DNA from: Bifidobacterium scaligerum
GTDB lineage: Bacteria; Actinomycetota; Actinomycetes; Actinomycetales; Bifidobacteriaceae
DNA length: 64,000 nt
NCBI RefSeq assembly: GCF_002802865.1
Contig: NZ_PGLQ01000004.1
Location: forward strand, 62,001-126,000
Direction of reading: 5' to 3'
Shown here: piece after piece, positions 44,183-54,951 of the stretch
How positions within the stretch are numbered: the first letter of the stretch is position 1
Layout of the letters: each line of letters starts with the position of its first letter
Translations under genes and position numbers: made by a program
Notes under the pieces: model-generated
What the model saw: only the letters and a program-made list of their open reading frames with translations
Told to the model about the DNA's origin: nothing
Database searches by the model: none

Positions 44183-46882
44183 CTACAGGATATTGAGATA
44201 TCGGCCGGTGACGCTCTCCGGATTGGCGGCAATCTGCTCAGGCGTACCTTCAGCCACGATTCGACCGCCCGCCTCGCCACCTCCTGGACCAAGATCGATC
44301 ACCCAATCGGCGTTGGCGATAACGTCCAAGTCATGTTCGATAACCACCACGGTGGCACCGCTTGCCACCAGACGGTCGAATACGCCCAGCAGCACACGTA
44401 CGTCCAGCGGATGAAGGCCGATGGTCGGTTCGTCGAATACGAATACGGCGTCCGACTGTGCCTTGCCCATCTCGCTGGCGAGTTTCAAGCGCTGAGCCTC
44501 ACCGCCGGAAAGCGCAGGCGTCGGCTCCCCCAACGTCAGATAACCGAGTCCCAGGTCATGCAACGTAGTCAGTCGCGCATGGACTTTTTTCATATCACCG
44601 GTTACAGCCAAAGCTTCATCCACGCTCATCGCCATCATCTGCGGCAATGTCAGCGTGCGCCCAGTCACCGTACTCGACGTCTGCATCGTCCGTTCTGTGC
44701 CAGCGGGAGAACCGTTATCCGCGGCAGATACTGCAGACTTACGCACGACGTTACTTTTCGCCGACTTGATCGTGCGATGAATCCCGCTGGCTTCAGGTGC
44801 GTACCGGGAGCCTCGGCAATCCGGGCACGCGATGGTCACGTCCGGCAGGAACTGGACATCCAACGAGATGGAGCCGGTGCCGTCGCAGGTAGGGCAGCGA
44901 AGACGACCGGTGTTGTAGGAGAAATCGCCGGCCTTATATCCTCTCGCTTTGGCTTCTTCCGTACGGGCGAAAGCTCGTCGCAATTCGTCATGGATATCGG
45001 CGTAAGTAGCCACCGTGGAGCGAACGTTGGCACCAATCGGCGTAGCATCGATGAGGTTGGCGCGTGCGATGCCGTCGGCATCAAGCTTGCGAACATGCTG
45101 AGGCAGCGACGCTCCGGCGGCAGCGGCTTGAAGTGCCGGAATCAGCGTTTCCAAAATCAACGTGGTCTTGCCCGAGCCAGACACACCAGTGACCGCCACC
45201 AAACGTCCGCGCGGAATGTCCACGTTAAGCGGCTTGACCGTGTGCAGCGGTCCGGTTTCCATATGGATGCGTCCGAAAGCGAATATCTCCGCGTTTCCCG
45301 GCACCGGAGATTCAGCCGAACCGTCAGTCTGCGCAGCAGTATCGATGACTTGTTGTCCTCCGACCATCCCGGCATCGACTGCCGCAACCTGTTGCGCCCT
45401 CACACGTCGTTGCCCGGATTCAGTGAGGAAAGGCGCGATACGGCTGGCAGCGGTATGTTCCACATCGTTCACCGCGCCCTGCGCAATCACATGGCCTCCA
45501 TCAGCGCCGGCCACCGGACCCATTTCAATCAGGTAATCGGCTGCTTTGAGCACGCGCACGTCATGGTCGACCACTACCACCGAGTTGCCATCCGCCACCA
45601 GATCATGCATAACGCCGAGCAGACCGTCCACGTTCGAGGGATGCAGGCCGATGGACGGCTCGTCCAGCACGTACAGCACGCCGGTGGTTCGGTTGCGCAC
45701 GGCACGCGCCAATTGCACACGTTGACGTTCGCCGGTGGACAGAGTCGCCCCGGCACGGTCGAGCGAGAGGTACCCCAAGCCAAGCTCCAACAGACGGCGT
45801 GCCACGTCGAGGAACGATTCGCAGATATTCGTGGCCATCGACCGCATCTCGGGCGGAAGCGAACCAGGTATGCCGCGCACCCATGTCACCGCATCATCCA
45901 AAGTCATGGCGGTGGCCTCGGCCAGGTTCAGCCCAAGTATTTGCGGTGCGCGGGCAGCCGCACTCAATCTGCTGCCGCCGCAGTCCGGACACGGCTTTTC
46001 CGCCAAGAAACGCGCCACGCGTTTCAGACCTTGCTCATCCTTGGCCTTGGCGAGCGCATTCTCCACCGTGTAGACGGCGTTGTAGTAGGTGAAGTCGAGT
46101 TCGGCAAAGTCGTCGCCCTTCTTCGGCCGGTAGAGGATGTGCTTTTTGACGGCAGGCCCGTTGAATACGATGTCGCGCTCTTCGGGCGTAAGTTCTCGGA
46201 ATGGCACGTTGGTACGCACGCCCATCGCACCGCACACCTGCTTCATCAGATCCCACATCAGGGAACCCCACGGCAGTACCGCACCATCGTCGATGCTTTT
46301 CGATTCGTCCGGTACGAGGGCCGCACGATTCACCTCACGCACGATGCCGGTGCCGGAACAGGTGGGGCACGCGCCTCCGGAGTTGAAGGCCAGCGACTCC
46401 GCGCCCGGCGCTTGGAATTCCTTGCCGCAGCGCTCGCATATGGTGGGCAGTTCGGCGGCCACGTTCATCGTGGGTTGCTGCCGTGCACCGCAGTAGGGGC
46501 ACACGTGCGAGGCGCAGCGGGAGAACAGCAAACGCAGGCTGTTCAACAATTCGGTCATAGTGCCGAAGGTCGAACGTATGCCCGGCACGGCGGGCCGCTG
46601 ATGCAGGGCGAGCGCCGCCGGTACATGCAACACCTCGTCCACCTGCGCCCGGCTGGCTTGGGTGAGACGTCGGCGCGTATAGGTGGACAGCGCCTCCAGA
46701 TATCGTCGGGATCCTTCCGCATACAGCACGCCCAGCGCCAGCGAACTTTTGCCTGAGCCGGAGACGCCGGCCACGCCCACCAGTTTCCCCAACGGCACGT
46801 CGACATCGACGTTCTTGAGATTGTGCACGCGGGCCCCGCGCACCTCAATCACACTGGGCTTGCCCGCATCGGGCTTTGCCAT
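44183..46882 (-). CDS. UvrA-like ATPase (UvrA2 / drug-resistance type)
   Basis: This 899-residue double ABC ATPase of the UvrA family has two nucleotide sites ([18 protein letters not shown] and [19 protein letters not shown]). The signatures are [14 protein letters not shown] and [15 protein letters not shown], with zinc motifs CPYCG, CERC, CPTC and CPDCRG. The UvrB-binding domain that follows CPICG in true UvrA is replaced by a short linker, as in the UvrA2 subfamily. UvrA2 proteins are linked to drug and DNA-damage tolerance. AGGGAAG supports the 46882 ATG. An Ala/Ser insertion lies near residues 705-745. It follows a GntR gene on the same strand. Confidence 0.85.
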   Translation of the reverse strand: MAKPDAGKPSVIEVRGARVHNLKNVDVDVPLGKLVGVAGVSGSGKSSLALGVLYAEGSRRYLEALSTYTRRRLTQASRAQVDEVLHVPAALALHQRPAVPGIRSTFGTMTELLNSLRLLFSRCASHVCPYCGARQQPTMNVAAELPTICERCGKEFQAPGAESLAFNSGGACPTCSGTGIVREVNRAALVPDESKSIDDGAVLPWGSLMWDLMKQVCGAMGVRTNVPFRELTPEERDIVFNGPAVKKHILYRPKKGDDFAELDFTYYNAVYTVENALAKAKDEQGLKRVARFLAEKPCPDCGGSRLSAAARAPQILGLNLAEATAMTLDDAVTWVRGIPGSLPPEMRSMATNICESFLDVARRLLELGLGYLSLDRAGATLSTGERQRVQLARAVRNRTTGVLYVLDEPSIGLHPSNVDGLLGVMHDLVADGNSVVVVDHDVRVLKAADYLIEMGPVAGADGGHVIAQGAVNDVEHTAASRIAPFLTESGQRRVRAQQVAAVDAGMVGGQQVIDTAAQTDGSAESPVPGNAEIFAFGRIHMETGPLHTVKPLNVDIPRGRLVAVTGVSGSGKTTLILETLIPALQAAAAGASLPQHVRKLDADGIARANLIDATPIGANVRSTVATYADIHDELRRAFARTEEAKARGYKAGDFSYNTGRLRCPTCDGTGSISLDVQFLPDVTIACPDCRGSRYAPEASGIHRTIKSAKSNVVRKSAVSAADNGSPAGTERTMQTSSTVTGRTLTLPQMMAMSVDEALAVTGDMKKVHARLTTLHDLGLGYLTLGEPTPALSGGEAQRLKLASEMGKAQSDAVFVFDEPTIGLHPLDVRVLLGVFDRLVASGATVVVIEHDLDVIANADWVIDLGPGGGEAGGRIVAEGTPEQIAANPESVTGRYLNIL

Positions 46883-46963
46883 GCTTCCCTGAACAACCAT
46901 GCGGCCATTGTACGACCGTCACGCCACACCGATTCCATGCTGAGGATGCGATGTCCCCGCGTA

Positions 46964-47335
46964 TCAGTCCCACTGGGCACGCAGAGCGTTGACGGCGTCC
47001 TCGAACGTCGCGCCGACCCGGTGTGACTGCTCGGCATAGGTCCTCGCGGCCCGGAGCAACGGCTCGGGAACCGTCGTCACGCGCCTGATGCGTGCGGCAC
47101 GGCCGGGGGCCGTCTCGATGACGCCTCGATCGGCGAGCTCGGCATATGCCTTGGCCACGGTGCCGGGAGCCAGTCGCAGATCGCCGGCCAGTTGGCGTAC
47201 CGACGGCAGCCTGTCGCCGTCATGTAGCGCACCGACCTTCACCATGCCTTCGATCTGCGCGCGGATCTGTTCATAGACCGGCGTTGGCGACGATTCGCGA
47301 ATCACCAGACGCAGCTCGTCTCCCCCGCCGCTCAT
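46964..47335 (-). CDS. GntR-family regulator, YtrA type
   Basis: This 123-residue regulator has only a GntR winged helix and a short tail, which places it in the YtrA subfamily. The helix-turn-helix (GDRLPSVRQLAGDLRLAPGTVAKAYAELADRGVIET) and the opening SSPTPVYEQIRAQIEGMV are diagnostic. The start at 47335 overlaps the membrane protein stop by four bases (ATGA). YtrA-type regulators usually control membrane transport operons, so the adjacent membrane gene and UvrA2 gene are likely targets. A large palindrome lies ahead of the operon. Confidence 0.9.
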   Translation of the reverse strand: MSGGGDELRLVIRESSPTPVYEQIRAQIEGMVKVGALHDGDRLPSVRQLAGDLRLAPGTVAKAYAELADRGVIETAPGRAARIRRVTTVPEPLLRAARTYAEQSHRVGATFEDAVNALRAQWD

Positions 47336-48333
47336 CGACGACCCTCGCGGCTCGTCCCGGTCCAGAGACGTACGACCGCAACGCATGCCATGATCAGGTA
47401 GATGCAAGCGACCACGGCCACCACACCGCCCATGATGATCTGCGCGTTGCCCAGCGTGGGATACACGTCATCCGCATAGGCCGGAGACAGCGAACCGTTA
47501 TTGGTGCCGACGCGCACTGTGGCGGTGCCGGCCACCACCAGCACGCCCACCGCGTAGGTAAGCATCGAGCCAGCGGACAGGAACACCGTGAACCGTGTCA
47601 ACAGCACGCGCCATGCCTTGTCCTCTTCGCCGTACTGCGGATCCGGGGAGCTAGGCACATGGGCGATGCGCCACAGCGCCAAGCAGGCCAATGCCGCCAG
47701 CACGCAAGTGACGACAATAAGCGGGACGGCATAGTAGGAACCGGGATAGGGACCCGCCGAACCTTGCGATTCGCCGTCCGGTCCGGTCAGCGCAACGTTT
47801 CGCATCAGTCCGAAATCATCAGGACTCGCTGTGGCGATGGTGAAGCCAAGGTAGGCGATGAGCAATCCTGCGGCCAGCAACGGCTGCATGAGTACGTACC
47901 GCCGGGCATAGGTCCACGGCTCACGCGACCGCAGGGACGCCACGCGCACACCGCCACGGCTTTCCTGCCGCGATATCGAATCCGGGAACGGCAACGCGAT
48001 AACCGCCATGACCGTTGATGCGGAGAGTCCCGGCGTGAGCGCCGCGATGAGTGCCATGCTTTGCGGGAGCGCATCATTGAGAACAAGACCCGCAATCAGC
48101 ACGATTGCGCCGGCGAGCAACGCCATCAGCGCACGATGTCGGGCCACCGATATCGGTCCGTCGCCGGAGAACGGCGGATTGTCGCCGACCGCCCCCGCCC
48201 GCATCGACAGCGAGGGCTCCCGGCTCATCCGCAGCAGTGCCCTGATCACCAGCACCAGCACGGTGATGGTGAGCACCAGCATGAGCAGCCAGATCAGCAT
48301 CGCCACAACCACATAAGACGCCATGATTGTCAT
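47332..48333 (-). CDS. Integral membrane protein of unknown function
   Basis: This protein of 333 residues has about eight hydrophobic segments. The N-terminal pair and the middle pair are separated by polar loops containing DSISRQESRGGVRV and GPDGESQGSAGPYPGS. The C-terminal part repeats long hydrophobic runs. No domain is recognised. The start at 48333 has GGGGTGA upstream; a start further out is possible. It is translationally coupled to the GntR gene and is probably part of a membrane stress or export function. Confidence 0.65.
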   Translation of the reverse strand: MTIMASYVVVAMLIWLLMLVLTITVLVLVIRALLRMSREPSLSMRAGAVGDNPPFSGDGPISVARHRALMALLAGAIVLIAGLVLNDALPQSMALIAALTPGLSASTVMAVIALPFPDSISRQESRGGVRVASLRSREPWTYARRYVLMQPLLAAGLLIAYLGFTIATASPDDFGLMRNVALTGPDGESQGSAGPYPGSYYAVPLIVVTCVLAALACLALWRIAHVPSSPDPQYGEEDKAWRVLLTRFTVFLSAGSMLTYAVGVLVVAGTATVRVGTNNGSLSPAYADDVYPTLGNAQIIMGGVVAVVACIYLIMACVAVVRLWTGTSREGRR

Positions 48334-48360
48334 CGCAATCACCCCATTCGCCCGTGAGGA

Positions 48361-48455
48361 GCAGTTTGCGTGGAGGCGGTCAACCTCGACCACCAACGCA
48401 AACTGCACCATACTTCTGATACAGTTTAAAGTGTATCAGAAGTATGGTGCAGTTT
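48361..48455. repeat. Perfect 24-bp-arm inverted repeat with third arm
   Basis: The arms 48400-48423 and 48432-48455 are exact reverse complements over 24 bases, around an eight-base centre that contains TTTAAA. A third arm, GCAGTTTGCG (48361-48370), pairs with 48397-48406, so two foldings compete. It lies 30-120 bases before the membrane protein start. It could be the operator of the YtrA-type regulator or an RNA switch. Confidence 0.85.
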
Positions 48456-48559
48456 CAATGGACGCATTGCACGGAAGAGAAGTGTGCTGTATGAGCGATC
48501 CCCTCAGTCACGCTTCGCATGACAGCTCTCCCACAAGGAAACTCTGAGTGCCATAACGC

Positions 48560-49603
48560 TCAGAAGCGGATCAGGGACTTGATGGCCTTGCGCTGGTCCA
48601 TGGCCTCGTAGGCCTCCTGAATGTGGTCGAGGTCGAACTCGACGGTGAACACGCGACCGGGGTTGATCTCCTTCTTGAGCACCGCATCGAGCAGACCGGC
48701 GTGAAGATCGTAGTGACGTACCGGTGCCGGACCGCCCTTGATGCCGATGTTGCCATAGAACGTACCTTCGGCGCTGATCTCCACATCGTGCGGCAGACCC
48801 ACACGGCCGATCACACCACCGCGACGAATCAAGCCGATGGCGGTATCGAAGGACTGCTTGGAGCCCACGCATTCCAGCACGGCATCCGCACCGTAGCCGC
48901 CGGTCATCTCCAGCACCTTGTCGATGGCGGCTTGATCGCGCTCAGCCACGATATCCGTAGCGCCAAATTCACGAGCCAGCGCGCCACGATCCTCATGGCG
49001 GCTCATGGCGATAATGCGACCGGCGCCAAGCATATGTGCGGACAGTACGCCGCACAGTCCCACGGCACCGTCACCCATCACCACTGCAATGTCGCCGGGC
49101 TTGACTTCGGCGGACGCTGCGGCGTGATAACCGGTGGACATCACATCGGCGATAGTCAACAGCGAGGCAAGCGTAGCGTCGTCATAATCCTCAGGAGAGC
49201 CGGGTACCTTGACCACCGTGCCGTCAGCCTCAGGTACGCGCACGTACTCGGCTTGGCTGGCACCGAAATAACCGCCGTGTGGGCACACGGATTCAAAACC
49301 GGCCTTGCATACCGGGCATTTGCCACAGCTGTACGGGAAAGGCAACACTACAAAATCGCCGGGCTTGACGGATGTGACCTCGGAACCGATCTCCTCGACC
49401 ACGCCGATGGACTCATGGCCGATCTGGCTGTGGCGCGGATGATCGGACAGCCCACGGAAGTACCACAGGTCAGAGCCGCATACGCAGGCACGCACCACAC
49501 GCACCACCACGTCGTCGTCCTTTTCGAGGTGTGCCTTCGGCACCTCTTCCACGGCCATCTTGCCGGGTTCCACGAAAATCGCGGCCTTCATGGTTTCACT
49601 CAT
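48560..49603 (-). CDS. Zinc-dependent alcohol dehydrogenase
   Basis: This 347-residue medium-chain dehydrogenase oxidises an alcohol or reduces an aldehyde with NAD(P). The catalytic zinc ligand is the cysteine in RACVCGSDLWYF, followed by GHESIGVVEEIG. The structural zinc ligands are CGKCPVCKAGFESVC. The nucleotide motif is VMGDGAVGLCGV. AAGGAG supports the 49603 start. Substrate choice (for example threonine, butanediol or an aromatic alcohol) is not decided. Confidence 0.88.
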   Translation of the reverse strand: MSETMKAAIFVEPGKMAVEEVPKAHLEKDDDVVVRVVRACVCGSDLWYFRGLSDHPRHSQIGHESIGVVEEIGSEVTSVKPGDFVVLPFPYSCGKCPVCKAGFESVCPHGGYFGASQAEYVRVPEADGTVVKVPGSPEDYDDATLASLLTIADVMSTGYHAAASAEVKPGDIAVVMGDGAVGLCGVLSAHMLGAGRIIAMSRHEDRGALAREFGATDIVAERDQAAIDKVLEMTGGYGADAVLECVGSKQSFDTAIGLIRRGGVIGRVGLPHDVEISAEGTFYGNIGIKGGPAPVRHYDLHAGLLDAVLKKEINPGRVFTVEFDLDHIQEAYEAMDQRKAIKSLIRF

Positions 49604-49827
49604 TACGCATTGCTCCTTATTTCGAGGCGTCATATGCCGCCGCCCACCATATGCAGTCGATTGCGTGCTGGAACTATTCGGTCACTGCACCGACTTCGCA
49701 TATTATTGAAGACCGTTTTCGTTATGATATCCAATAGATTTCAGCCATACGCAGTCATGCTCTCAGCGCATGGTTCGTCATGATCCAGTGGCGCAAAAAC
49801 ATATTTTCCTGCATTGCATGGCAATGC

Positions 49828-50811
49828 CTATGCCCGTTCTTCTTCCGGGTAATACATATGCCACTGGTTGCACCGGATTTCGGTCATCATGTCCATCACA
49901 TCACGCGTATAGTCGAGGTGCATCACCGACGAATCCCCGGCGATGGCGGTTTCCATATCTTCCACCTCATAGGCCAAGGCATTGTCTGTAGCACCGGCCT
50001 CAACGACCTCGGTATGCCCGTCCGCAACATATGTGATGGTGGCGCGTTCGGCACGCGGATAATCGTAGATTTCCACGTATCCTTTGTCGAAAACCGCAGT
50101 GCCACGCTTGGGCTGCTTGGCATGCAACGAAAGAGTAACCGTGGCCATCTGCCCGTCAGGGTTGGTCAACAGGATGCCGGCCTGTTCGTCAACGCCAGTG
50201 GGAGCAGCCTTGACTTGGGAAAGCATCTGGTCCGGCTTGGAGCTCATGAACCAGCGTACGAACGAGAGCGCGTACACGCCGATATCCAGCATGGCACCGC
50301 CCGCCAGATTGCGGTTGAAGAAGCGATTGGCCATATCGTATTCCTTGTAGGAACCGAAGTTCATCTGGATGAGTTTCAGTTCACCCAAGGCACCGGAAGC
50401 GATGATGTCATTGAGCTTCTTGTAGACCGGCATATGATACAGGGTCATGGCCTCGGCAAGTACCACGTGATTGGCATCGGCCAAATCCATGGCTTCCCGG
50501 AGCTCATCCGAATTGAGCGTAATCGATTTCTCGCACAACACATGCTTACCGGCGGCCAACGCACGGCGCAGATATGCAATATGAGTGTTGTGTGGAGTGG
50601 AGATGTATATGACGTCTACGTCCGGATCGTCAAACACGTCGTCGATCTGGTCGTAGACTTTGCCGATGCCATAATGTTCAGCAAACGCCACGCCTTTGGC
50701 ATGTGTGCGATTGGCTACGGCATACAGTTTGCGTCCTTTGCTTTCCATAGCCTGTGCAAGCTGATTGGCGATGACGCCACATCCAAGCGTCGCCCATCGT
50801 AGTTCCCGCAT
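49828..50811 (-). CDS. Gfo/Idh/MocA-family oxidoreductase
   Basis: This 327-residue NAD(P)-dependent oxidoreductase has the cofactor motif LGCGVIANQLAQAM. The conserved lysine motif is CEKSITLNSDE. The substrate-domain helix GGAMLDIGVYALSF carries the active-site D-x-x-x-Y. It most likely oxidises or reduces a sugar, inositol or aldehyde. AAGGAG supports the start. A TATATA-rich stretch at 50855-50870 could be its promoter. Confidence 0.87.
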   Translation of the reverse strand: MRELRWATLGCGVIANQLAQAMESKGRKLYAVANRTHAKGVAFAEHYGIGKVYDQIDDVFDDPDVDVIYISTPHNTHIAYLRRALAAGKHVLCEKSITLNSDELREAMDLADANHVVLAEAMTLYHMPVYKKLNDIIASGALGELKLIQMNFGSYKEYDMANRFFNRNLAGGAMLDIGVYALSFVRWFMSSKPDQMLSQVKAAPTGVDEQAGILLTNPDGQMATVTLSLHAKQPKRGTAVFDKGYVEIYDYPRAERATITYVADGHTEVVEAGATDNALAYEVEDMETAIAGDSSVMHLDYTRDVMDMMTEIRCNQWHMYYPEEERA

Positions 50812-50873
50812 CGTCGTCTCCTTGTTGTGCTCGTGCTATTCAAACCGTACTCGTATATATAGGTATATATAGC

Positions 50874-50912
50874 AAAGTCCCCTCCGGGACGAACCCGAAG
50901 GGGACTTTCTAA
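50874..50912 (-). terminator. Terminator of the tuf transcript
   Basis: A 10-bp perfect stem (AAAGTCCCCT at 50874-50883 with 50899-50908) has an extra CCGGG/CCCG pairing inside and TTTGCTATAT on the minus strand. Confidence 0.85.
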
Positions 50913-50951
50913 GAGGCTAGTTCAAGCGCACTAGATCTTGTCTGATAACAA

Positions 50952-52151
50952 TCAGGCCAGGATCTTGGTGACTCGACCGGAGCCCACGGTGTGGCCGCCT
51001 TCACGCACAGCGAAGGTCAGGCCCTCCTCCATTGCGATGGGCTGAATCAGCTCAACGGTGAAGGTAGCGTGGTCGCCCGGCTGAACCATCTCGACGCCTT
51101 CCGGCAGCTCGATGACGCCAGTGACGTCGGTGGTGCGGAAGTAGAACTGCGGACGGTAGTTGGAGAAGAACGGCGAGTGACGGCCACCCTCGTCCTTGGT
51201 CAGCACGTAGACCTCACCCTCGAACTTGGTGTGCGGGGTGACGGAGCCCGGCTTAGCCAGAACCTGGCCACGCTCAACGTCGGTACGGTTGATACCACGC
51301 AGCAGCAGACCGGTGTTGTCGCCAGCCTCGCAGGCGTCCATCGTCTTGTGGAAGGTCTCGATGGAGGTCACGGTGGTGGACTGGGTCGGACGGATACCAA
51401 CGATCTCGACCGGGGAGTTGACGGCCAGCTGGCCACGCTCCACACGGCCGGTTACCACGGTACCACGGCCGGAGATGGTGAAGACGTCCTCGATCGGCAT
51501 CAGGAACGGCTTGTCCAGATCGTGAACCGGGGTCGGGATGTACTCATCGACAGCGTCCATGAGCTTCTTGATCTGCTCAACCCACTTCTCGTGGTCCGGA
51601 GCGTCATCGTGCAGAGCGCCGTAAGCGGACACGTGGATGACCGGGCAGTCACGATCGAAGCCGTTCTCGTCGAGGAGGTCACGGACCTCTTCCTCAACGA
51701 GCTCGATGAGCTCCTCATCGTCGACCATATCGCACTTGTTCAGGGCGACCAGGATCTTCGGGACGCCCACCTGACGAGCGAGCAGCACGTGCTCGCGGGT
51801 CTGAGCCATCGGGCCGTCGGTGGCGGCCACAACGAGGATAGCGCCATCCATCTGGGCAGCACCGGTGATCATGTTCTTCACGAAGTCGGCGTGGCCCGGG
51901 CAGTCCACGTGAGCGTAGTGACGCTTAGCGGTCTGGTACTCGATGTGGGCGATGTTGATGGTGATACCGCGGGCGGCCTCTTCCGGAGCGGAATCGATCT
52001 GGTTGAAGTCGTACTCCGGGTTGACATCCGGGAACTCCTCGTGCAGCACCTTGGAGATGGCGGCAGTCAGGGTGGTCTTACCGTGATCGACGTGGCCGAT
52101 GGTACCAATGTTAACGTGCGGCTTAGTACGCTCGTACTTTTCCTTTGCCAT
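50952..52151 (-). CDS. tuf: Elongation factor Tu
   Basis: EF-Tu (399 residues) delivers aminoacyl-tRNA to the ribosome. The G-domain motifs are [17 protein letters not shown] and NKCDM. The beta-barrel domains 2 and 3 end in [22 protein letters not shown] supports the 52151 start; a 16-codon upstream extension is not plausible. It is the last gene of the str operon, after fusA and a gap with tandem hairpins. Sequence and order are as in other Actinobacteria. Confidence 0.98.
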   Translation of the reverse strand: MAKEKYERTKPHVNIGTIGHVDHGKTTLTAAISKVLHEEFPDVNPEYDFNQIDSAPEEAARGITINIAHIEYQTAKRHYAHVDCPGHADFVKNMITGAAQMDGAILVVAATDGPMAQTREHVLLARQVGVPKILVALNKCDMVDDEELIELVEEEVRDLLDENGFDRDCPVIHVSAYGALHDDAPDHEKWVEQIKKLMDAVDEYIPTPVHDLDKPFLMPIEDVFTISGRGTVVTGRVERGQLAVNSPVEIVGIRPTQSTTVTSIETFHKTMDACEAGDNTGLLLRGINRTDVERGQVLAKPGSVTPHTKFEGEVYVLTKDEGGRHSPFFSNYRPQFYFRTTDVTGVIELPEGVEMVQPGDHATFTVELIQPIAMEEGLTFAVREGGHTVGSGRVTKILA

Positions 52152-52220
52152 TTGCTTTTGTCCTCCTGGACGTCTCGTGAGTTTCCTGCGCCCTATCACG
52201 CAGGCACTCGCTCTATTCTA

Positions 52221-52294
52221 CTGGGTTTCTGGGTTATGTGCCACTTTGGAGAGCCAGAACCCAGTCAGCGGTACAGAATATTACCGCTGACTGG
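52221..52294 (-). other. Tandem hairpins between fusA and tuf
   Basis: CCAGTCAGCGGTA (52261-52273) pairs perfectly with 52282-52294. CTGGGTTTCTGG (52221-52232) pairs with 52254-52264 apart from one bulge. Neither has a T-run. They may set the extra tuf expression or process the transcript. Confidence 0.55.
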
Positions 52295-52325
52295 AGACAC
52301 TGGCCAACTCCTCAAGCAGCGCGTG

Positions 52326-54449
52326 TCACTCGCCGCGCTGAGCCTTGATGATCTCTTCGGAGACGCTCTTCGGCACCTCGTCGTAGGAGTCCATCTCCAT
52401 GGTGAACATGGCGCGGCCCTGCGTCTTGGAACGAAGATCGCCGATGTAGCCGAACATCTCGGACAGCGGGACCTTGGCGTCGATGACCTTGACACCAATG
52501 GCGTCGGTCATGGACTGGATGTTGCCACGACGCTGGTTCAGATCGCCGATAACCTCGCCCATGTACTCCTCCGGAGTACGGACTTCGACCTTCATGATCG
52601 GTTCGAGGATAACCGGCTTGGCCTTCGGAGCAGCCTCCTTGAAGCACATGGAGCCTGCGAGCTTGAAGGCCATTTCGGAGGAATCGACCGGGTGCATCTG
52701 GCCGTCGGTGACGGTGGCCTTGACGCCCACGACCGGGAAGCCAGCGAGAACACCGGATTCCATGGCCTCCTTGACGCCAGCTTCGATGGACGGAATGAAT
52801 TCCTGGGAGATGTGGCCACCGGTGACGGCGTTCTCGAACTCGAAGGTCTTGCCTTCGGTGGTGTCGAGCGGCTCGAAGTTCATCAGGACCTTTGCGAACT
52901 GGCCGGAACCACCAGTCTGCTTCTTGTGGGTGTAGCCCTGATCCATGACGGCCTTGCGGATGGTCTCGCGGTAGGCCACCTGCGGCTTGCCCTGGTTGCA
53001 CTCCACCTTGAACTCGCGACGCATACGGTCGACGATGATGTCGAGCTGGAGCTCGCCCATGCCGGCGATCAGGGTCTGGCCGGACTCTTCGTCGGTGGTG
53101 ACCTGGAAGGTCGGATCCTCTTCGGCCAGCTTGGCCAGAGCGATGCCCATCTTCTCCTGATCGGCCTTGGTCTTCGGCTCGACGGCCACCTGGATCACCG
53201 GATCCGGGAAGGTCATGGAGTCAAGGGTGATCGGGTCGTCGATAGCGCACAGGGTGTCACCGGTGGTGACGTTCTTCAGACCCACGAAGGTGTAGATGTT
53301 GCCGGCATCGGCCACATCCATCGGGTTCTCCTTGTCGGCGTGCATCTGGAAGATCTTGCCGATGCGCTCCTTCTTCTCACGGGTGGAGTCGAGCACGGAG
53401 TCGCCGGGCTTGACGGAACCGGAGTAGACGCGCACGAACACGAGCTTGCCGTAGAACGGGTGCGTGGAGATCTTGAAGACCAGTGCGGAGAACGGATCGG
53501 ACTTGGTGGGGTGACGATCGATCTCGACGGACTCATCGCCGGGCTTGTAGCCCTTGATGGCCGGCACGTCCTCAGGGGACGGCAGGTAATCAACAACGGC
53601 ATCCAGCATCGGCTGCACGCCCTTGTCCTTGAAGGCGGAACCGCAGAAGACCGGGAAGGCTTCCTTGGCGATGGTCAGCTGACGCACACCGGCGCGGATG
53701 TCTTCCTTGGACAGATCGCCGTCCTCGAAGAACTTGTTCATGAGGTCGTCGTTGGCTTCGGCTGCGGCCTCCACGAGCTTCTCGTGGTACTCCTCAGCCT
53801 TGTCCTTGAGGTCCTCCGGGATGTCGGTGGTGTCGTACTTGGCGCCGAGGCCCTCGGTGCCGTTCCACACGTATGCCTGCATCTCGACCAGATCGACAAC
53901 GCCGACGAAGTCGTTCTCGGCGCCAATCGGCAGCTGCATGACGATCGGGGTTGCGCCCAGCTTCTCCTTGATGGTGTCGACGGAGTAGTAGAAGTTCGCA
54001 CCGAGCTTATCCATCTTGTTGACGAAGCAGATACGCGGCACGCCGTACTTATCAGCCTGACGCCACACGGTCTCGGACTGCGGCTCCACACCTTCCTTGC
54101 CGTCGAACACGGCAACGGCACCATCGAGCACGCGCAGGGAGCGCTCCACCTCGGCCGTGAAGTCCACGTGGCCAGGGGTATCGATGATGTTGATCTGGAA
54201 CTTGTCCTTGGTATCGTGAGTCTGACGGTTCCAGAAGCAGGTGGTAGCGGCGGACTGAATGGTGATGCCGCGCTCCTGCTCCTGTGCCATGAAGTCCATG
54301 GTGGCGGCGCCATCGTGAACCTCACCGATCTTGTAGCTCTTACCGGTGTAGAACAGAATTCGCTCGGTAGTGGTGGTCTTACCGGCATCGATGTGAGCCA
54401 TGATGCCGATATTGCGGACGTCGTGAAGGTCCGAAATCTCTTGAGCCAT
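52326..54449 (-). CDS. fusA: Elongation factor G
   Basis: EF-G (707 residues) drives translocation. The GTP-binding motifs are [17 protein letters not shown] and NKMDK, and all five domains are present up to the final [15 protein letters not shown] long antisense frame covers this gene and tuf; it reflects codon bias and is not real. The gene is 26 bases downstream of rpsG. Confidence 0.98.
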   Translation of the reverse strand: MAQEISDLHDVRNIGIMAHIDAGKTTTTERILFYTGKSYKIGEVHDGAATMDFMAQEQERGITIQSAATTCFWNRQTHDTKDKFQINIIDTPGHVDFTAEVERSLRVLDGAVAVFDGKEGVEPQSETVWRQADKYGVPRICFVNKMDKLGANFYYSVDTIKEKLGATPIVMQLPIGAENDFVGVVDLVEMQAYVWNGTEGLGAKYDTTDIPEDLKDKAEEYHEKLVEAAAEANDDLMNKFFEDGDLSKEDIRAGVRQLTIAKEAFPVFCGSAFKDKGVQPMLDAVVDYLPSPEDVPAIKGYKPGDESVEIDRHPTKSDPFSALVFKISTHPFYGKLVFVRVYSGSVKPGDSVLDSTREKKERIGKIFQMHADKENPMDVADAGNIYTFVGLKNVTTGDTLCAIDDPITLDSMTFPDPVIQVAVEPKTKADQEKMGIALAKLAEEDPTFQVTTDEESGQTLIAGMGELQLDIIVDRMRREFKVECNQGKPQVAYRETIRKAVMDQGYTHKKQTGGSGQFAKVLMNFEPLDTTEGKTFEFENAVTGGHISQEFIPSIEAGVKEAMESGVLAGFPVVGVKATVTDGQMHPVDSSEMAFKLAGSMCFKEAAPKAKPVILEPIMKVEVRTPEEYMGEVIGDLNQRRGNIQSMTDAIGVKVIDAKVPLSEMFGYIGDLRSKTQGRAMFTMEMDSYDEVPKSVSEEIIKAQRGE

Positions 54450-54475
54450 CGTTATTCCTTATTCTCCTGGATTAA

Positions 54476-54946
54476 TTACCAGCGGTAATGAGCGAAGGCC
54501 TTGTTAGCCTCTGCCATCTTATGAGTATCCTCGCGACGCTTGACAGAAGCGCCGAGACCATTGGAGGCGTCCAGGATCTCGTTGGCCAGACGCTCGGCCA
54601 TGGTCTTCTCACGACGAGCGCGGGAGAAGTCGGTCAGCCAGCGCAGGGACAGAGTGTTGGCGCGGTTCGGCTTGACCTCGACCGGCACCTGATAGGTGGC
54701 GCCACCGACACGGCGGGAACGCACCTCAAGGGACGGACGGATGTTGTCCAGGGCGCGCTTCAGAACAGCGACCGGCTCCTGGTCGGACTTCTCCTTGACG
54801 ATATCGAGCGCGGAGTAGACGATGTCCTCAGCGATCGACTTCTTGCCGTCGAGCAGAATCTTGTTGATGAGCTGCGCCACCACGGTGGAACCGTAGATCG
54901 GATCGGGCAGCACGACGTGCTTCTTGGAAGGTCCCTTACGTGACAT
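54476..54946 (-). CDS. rpsG: 30S ribosomal protein S7
   Basis: S7 (156 residues) organises the head of the small subunit. The family pattern is clear from [19 protein letters not shown] to [18 protein letters not shown]. It lies five bases after the rpsL stop, with GGCGAAG serving as ribosome site. Confidence 0.97.
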   Translation of the reverse strand: MSRKGPSKKHVVLPDPIYGSTVVAQLINKILLDGKKSIAEDIVYSALDIVKEKSDQEPVAVLKRALDNIRPSLEVRSRRVGGATYQVPVEVKPNRANTLSLRWLTDFSRARREKTMAERLANEILDASNGLGASVKRREDTHKMAEANKAFAHYRW

Positions 54947-54951
54947 ATCTC

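Noticed and set aside
44190-44205. GATATTGAGATATC resembling the PadR half-site
   Set aside because: It lies in the coding end of the UvrA2 gene, far from any promoter, and lacks the 19-base spacing.
44030-46756. A 908-codon open frame antisense to the UvrA2 gene
   Set aside because: It is explained by the codon bias of the opposite strand; the UvrA motifs show which strand is real.
50991-54488. A 1165-codon open frame antisense to tuf and fusA
   Set aside because: It mirrors two highly biased, conserved genes; its sequence is low-complexity Val/Leu/Asp/His/Gly and has no family resemblance.
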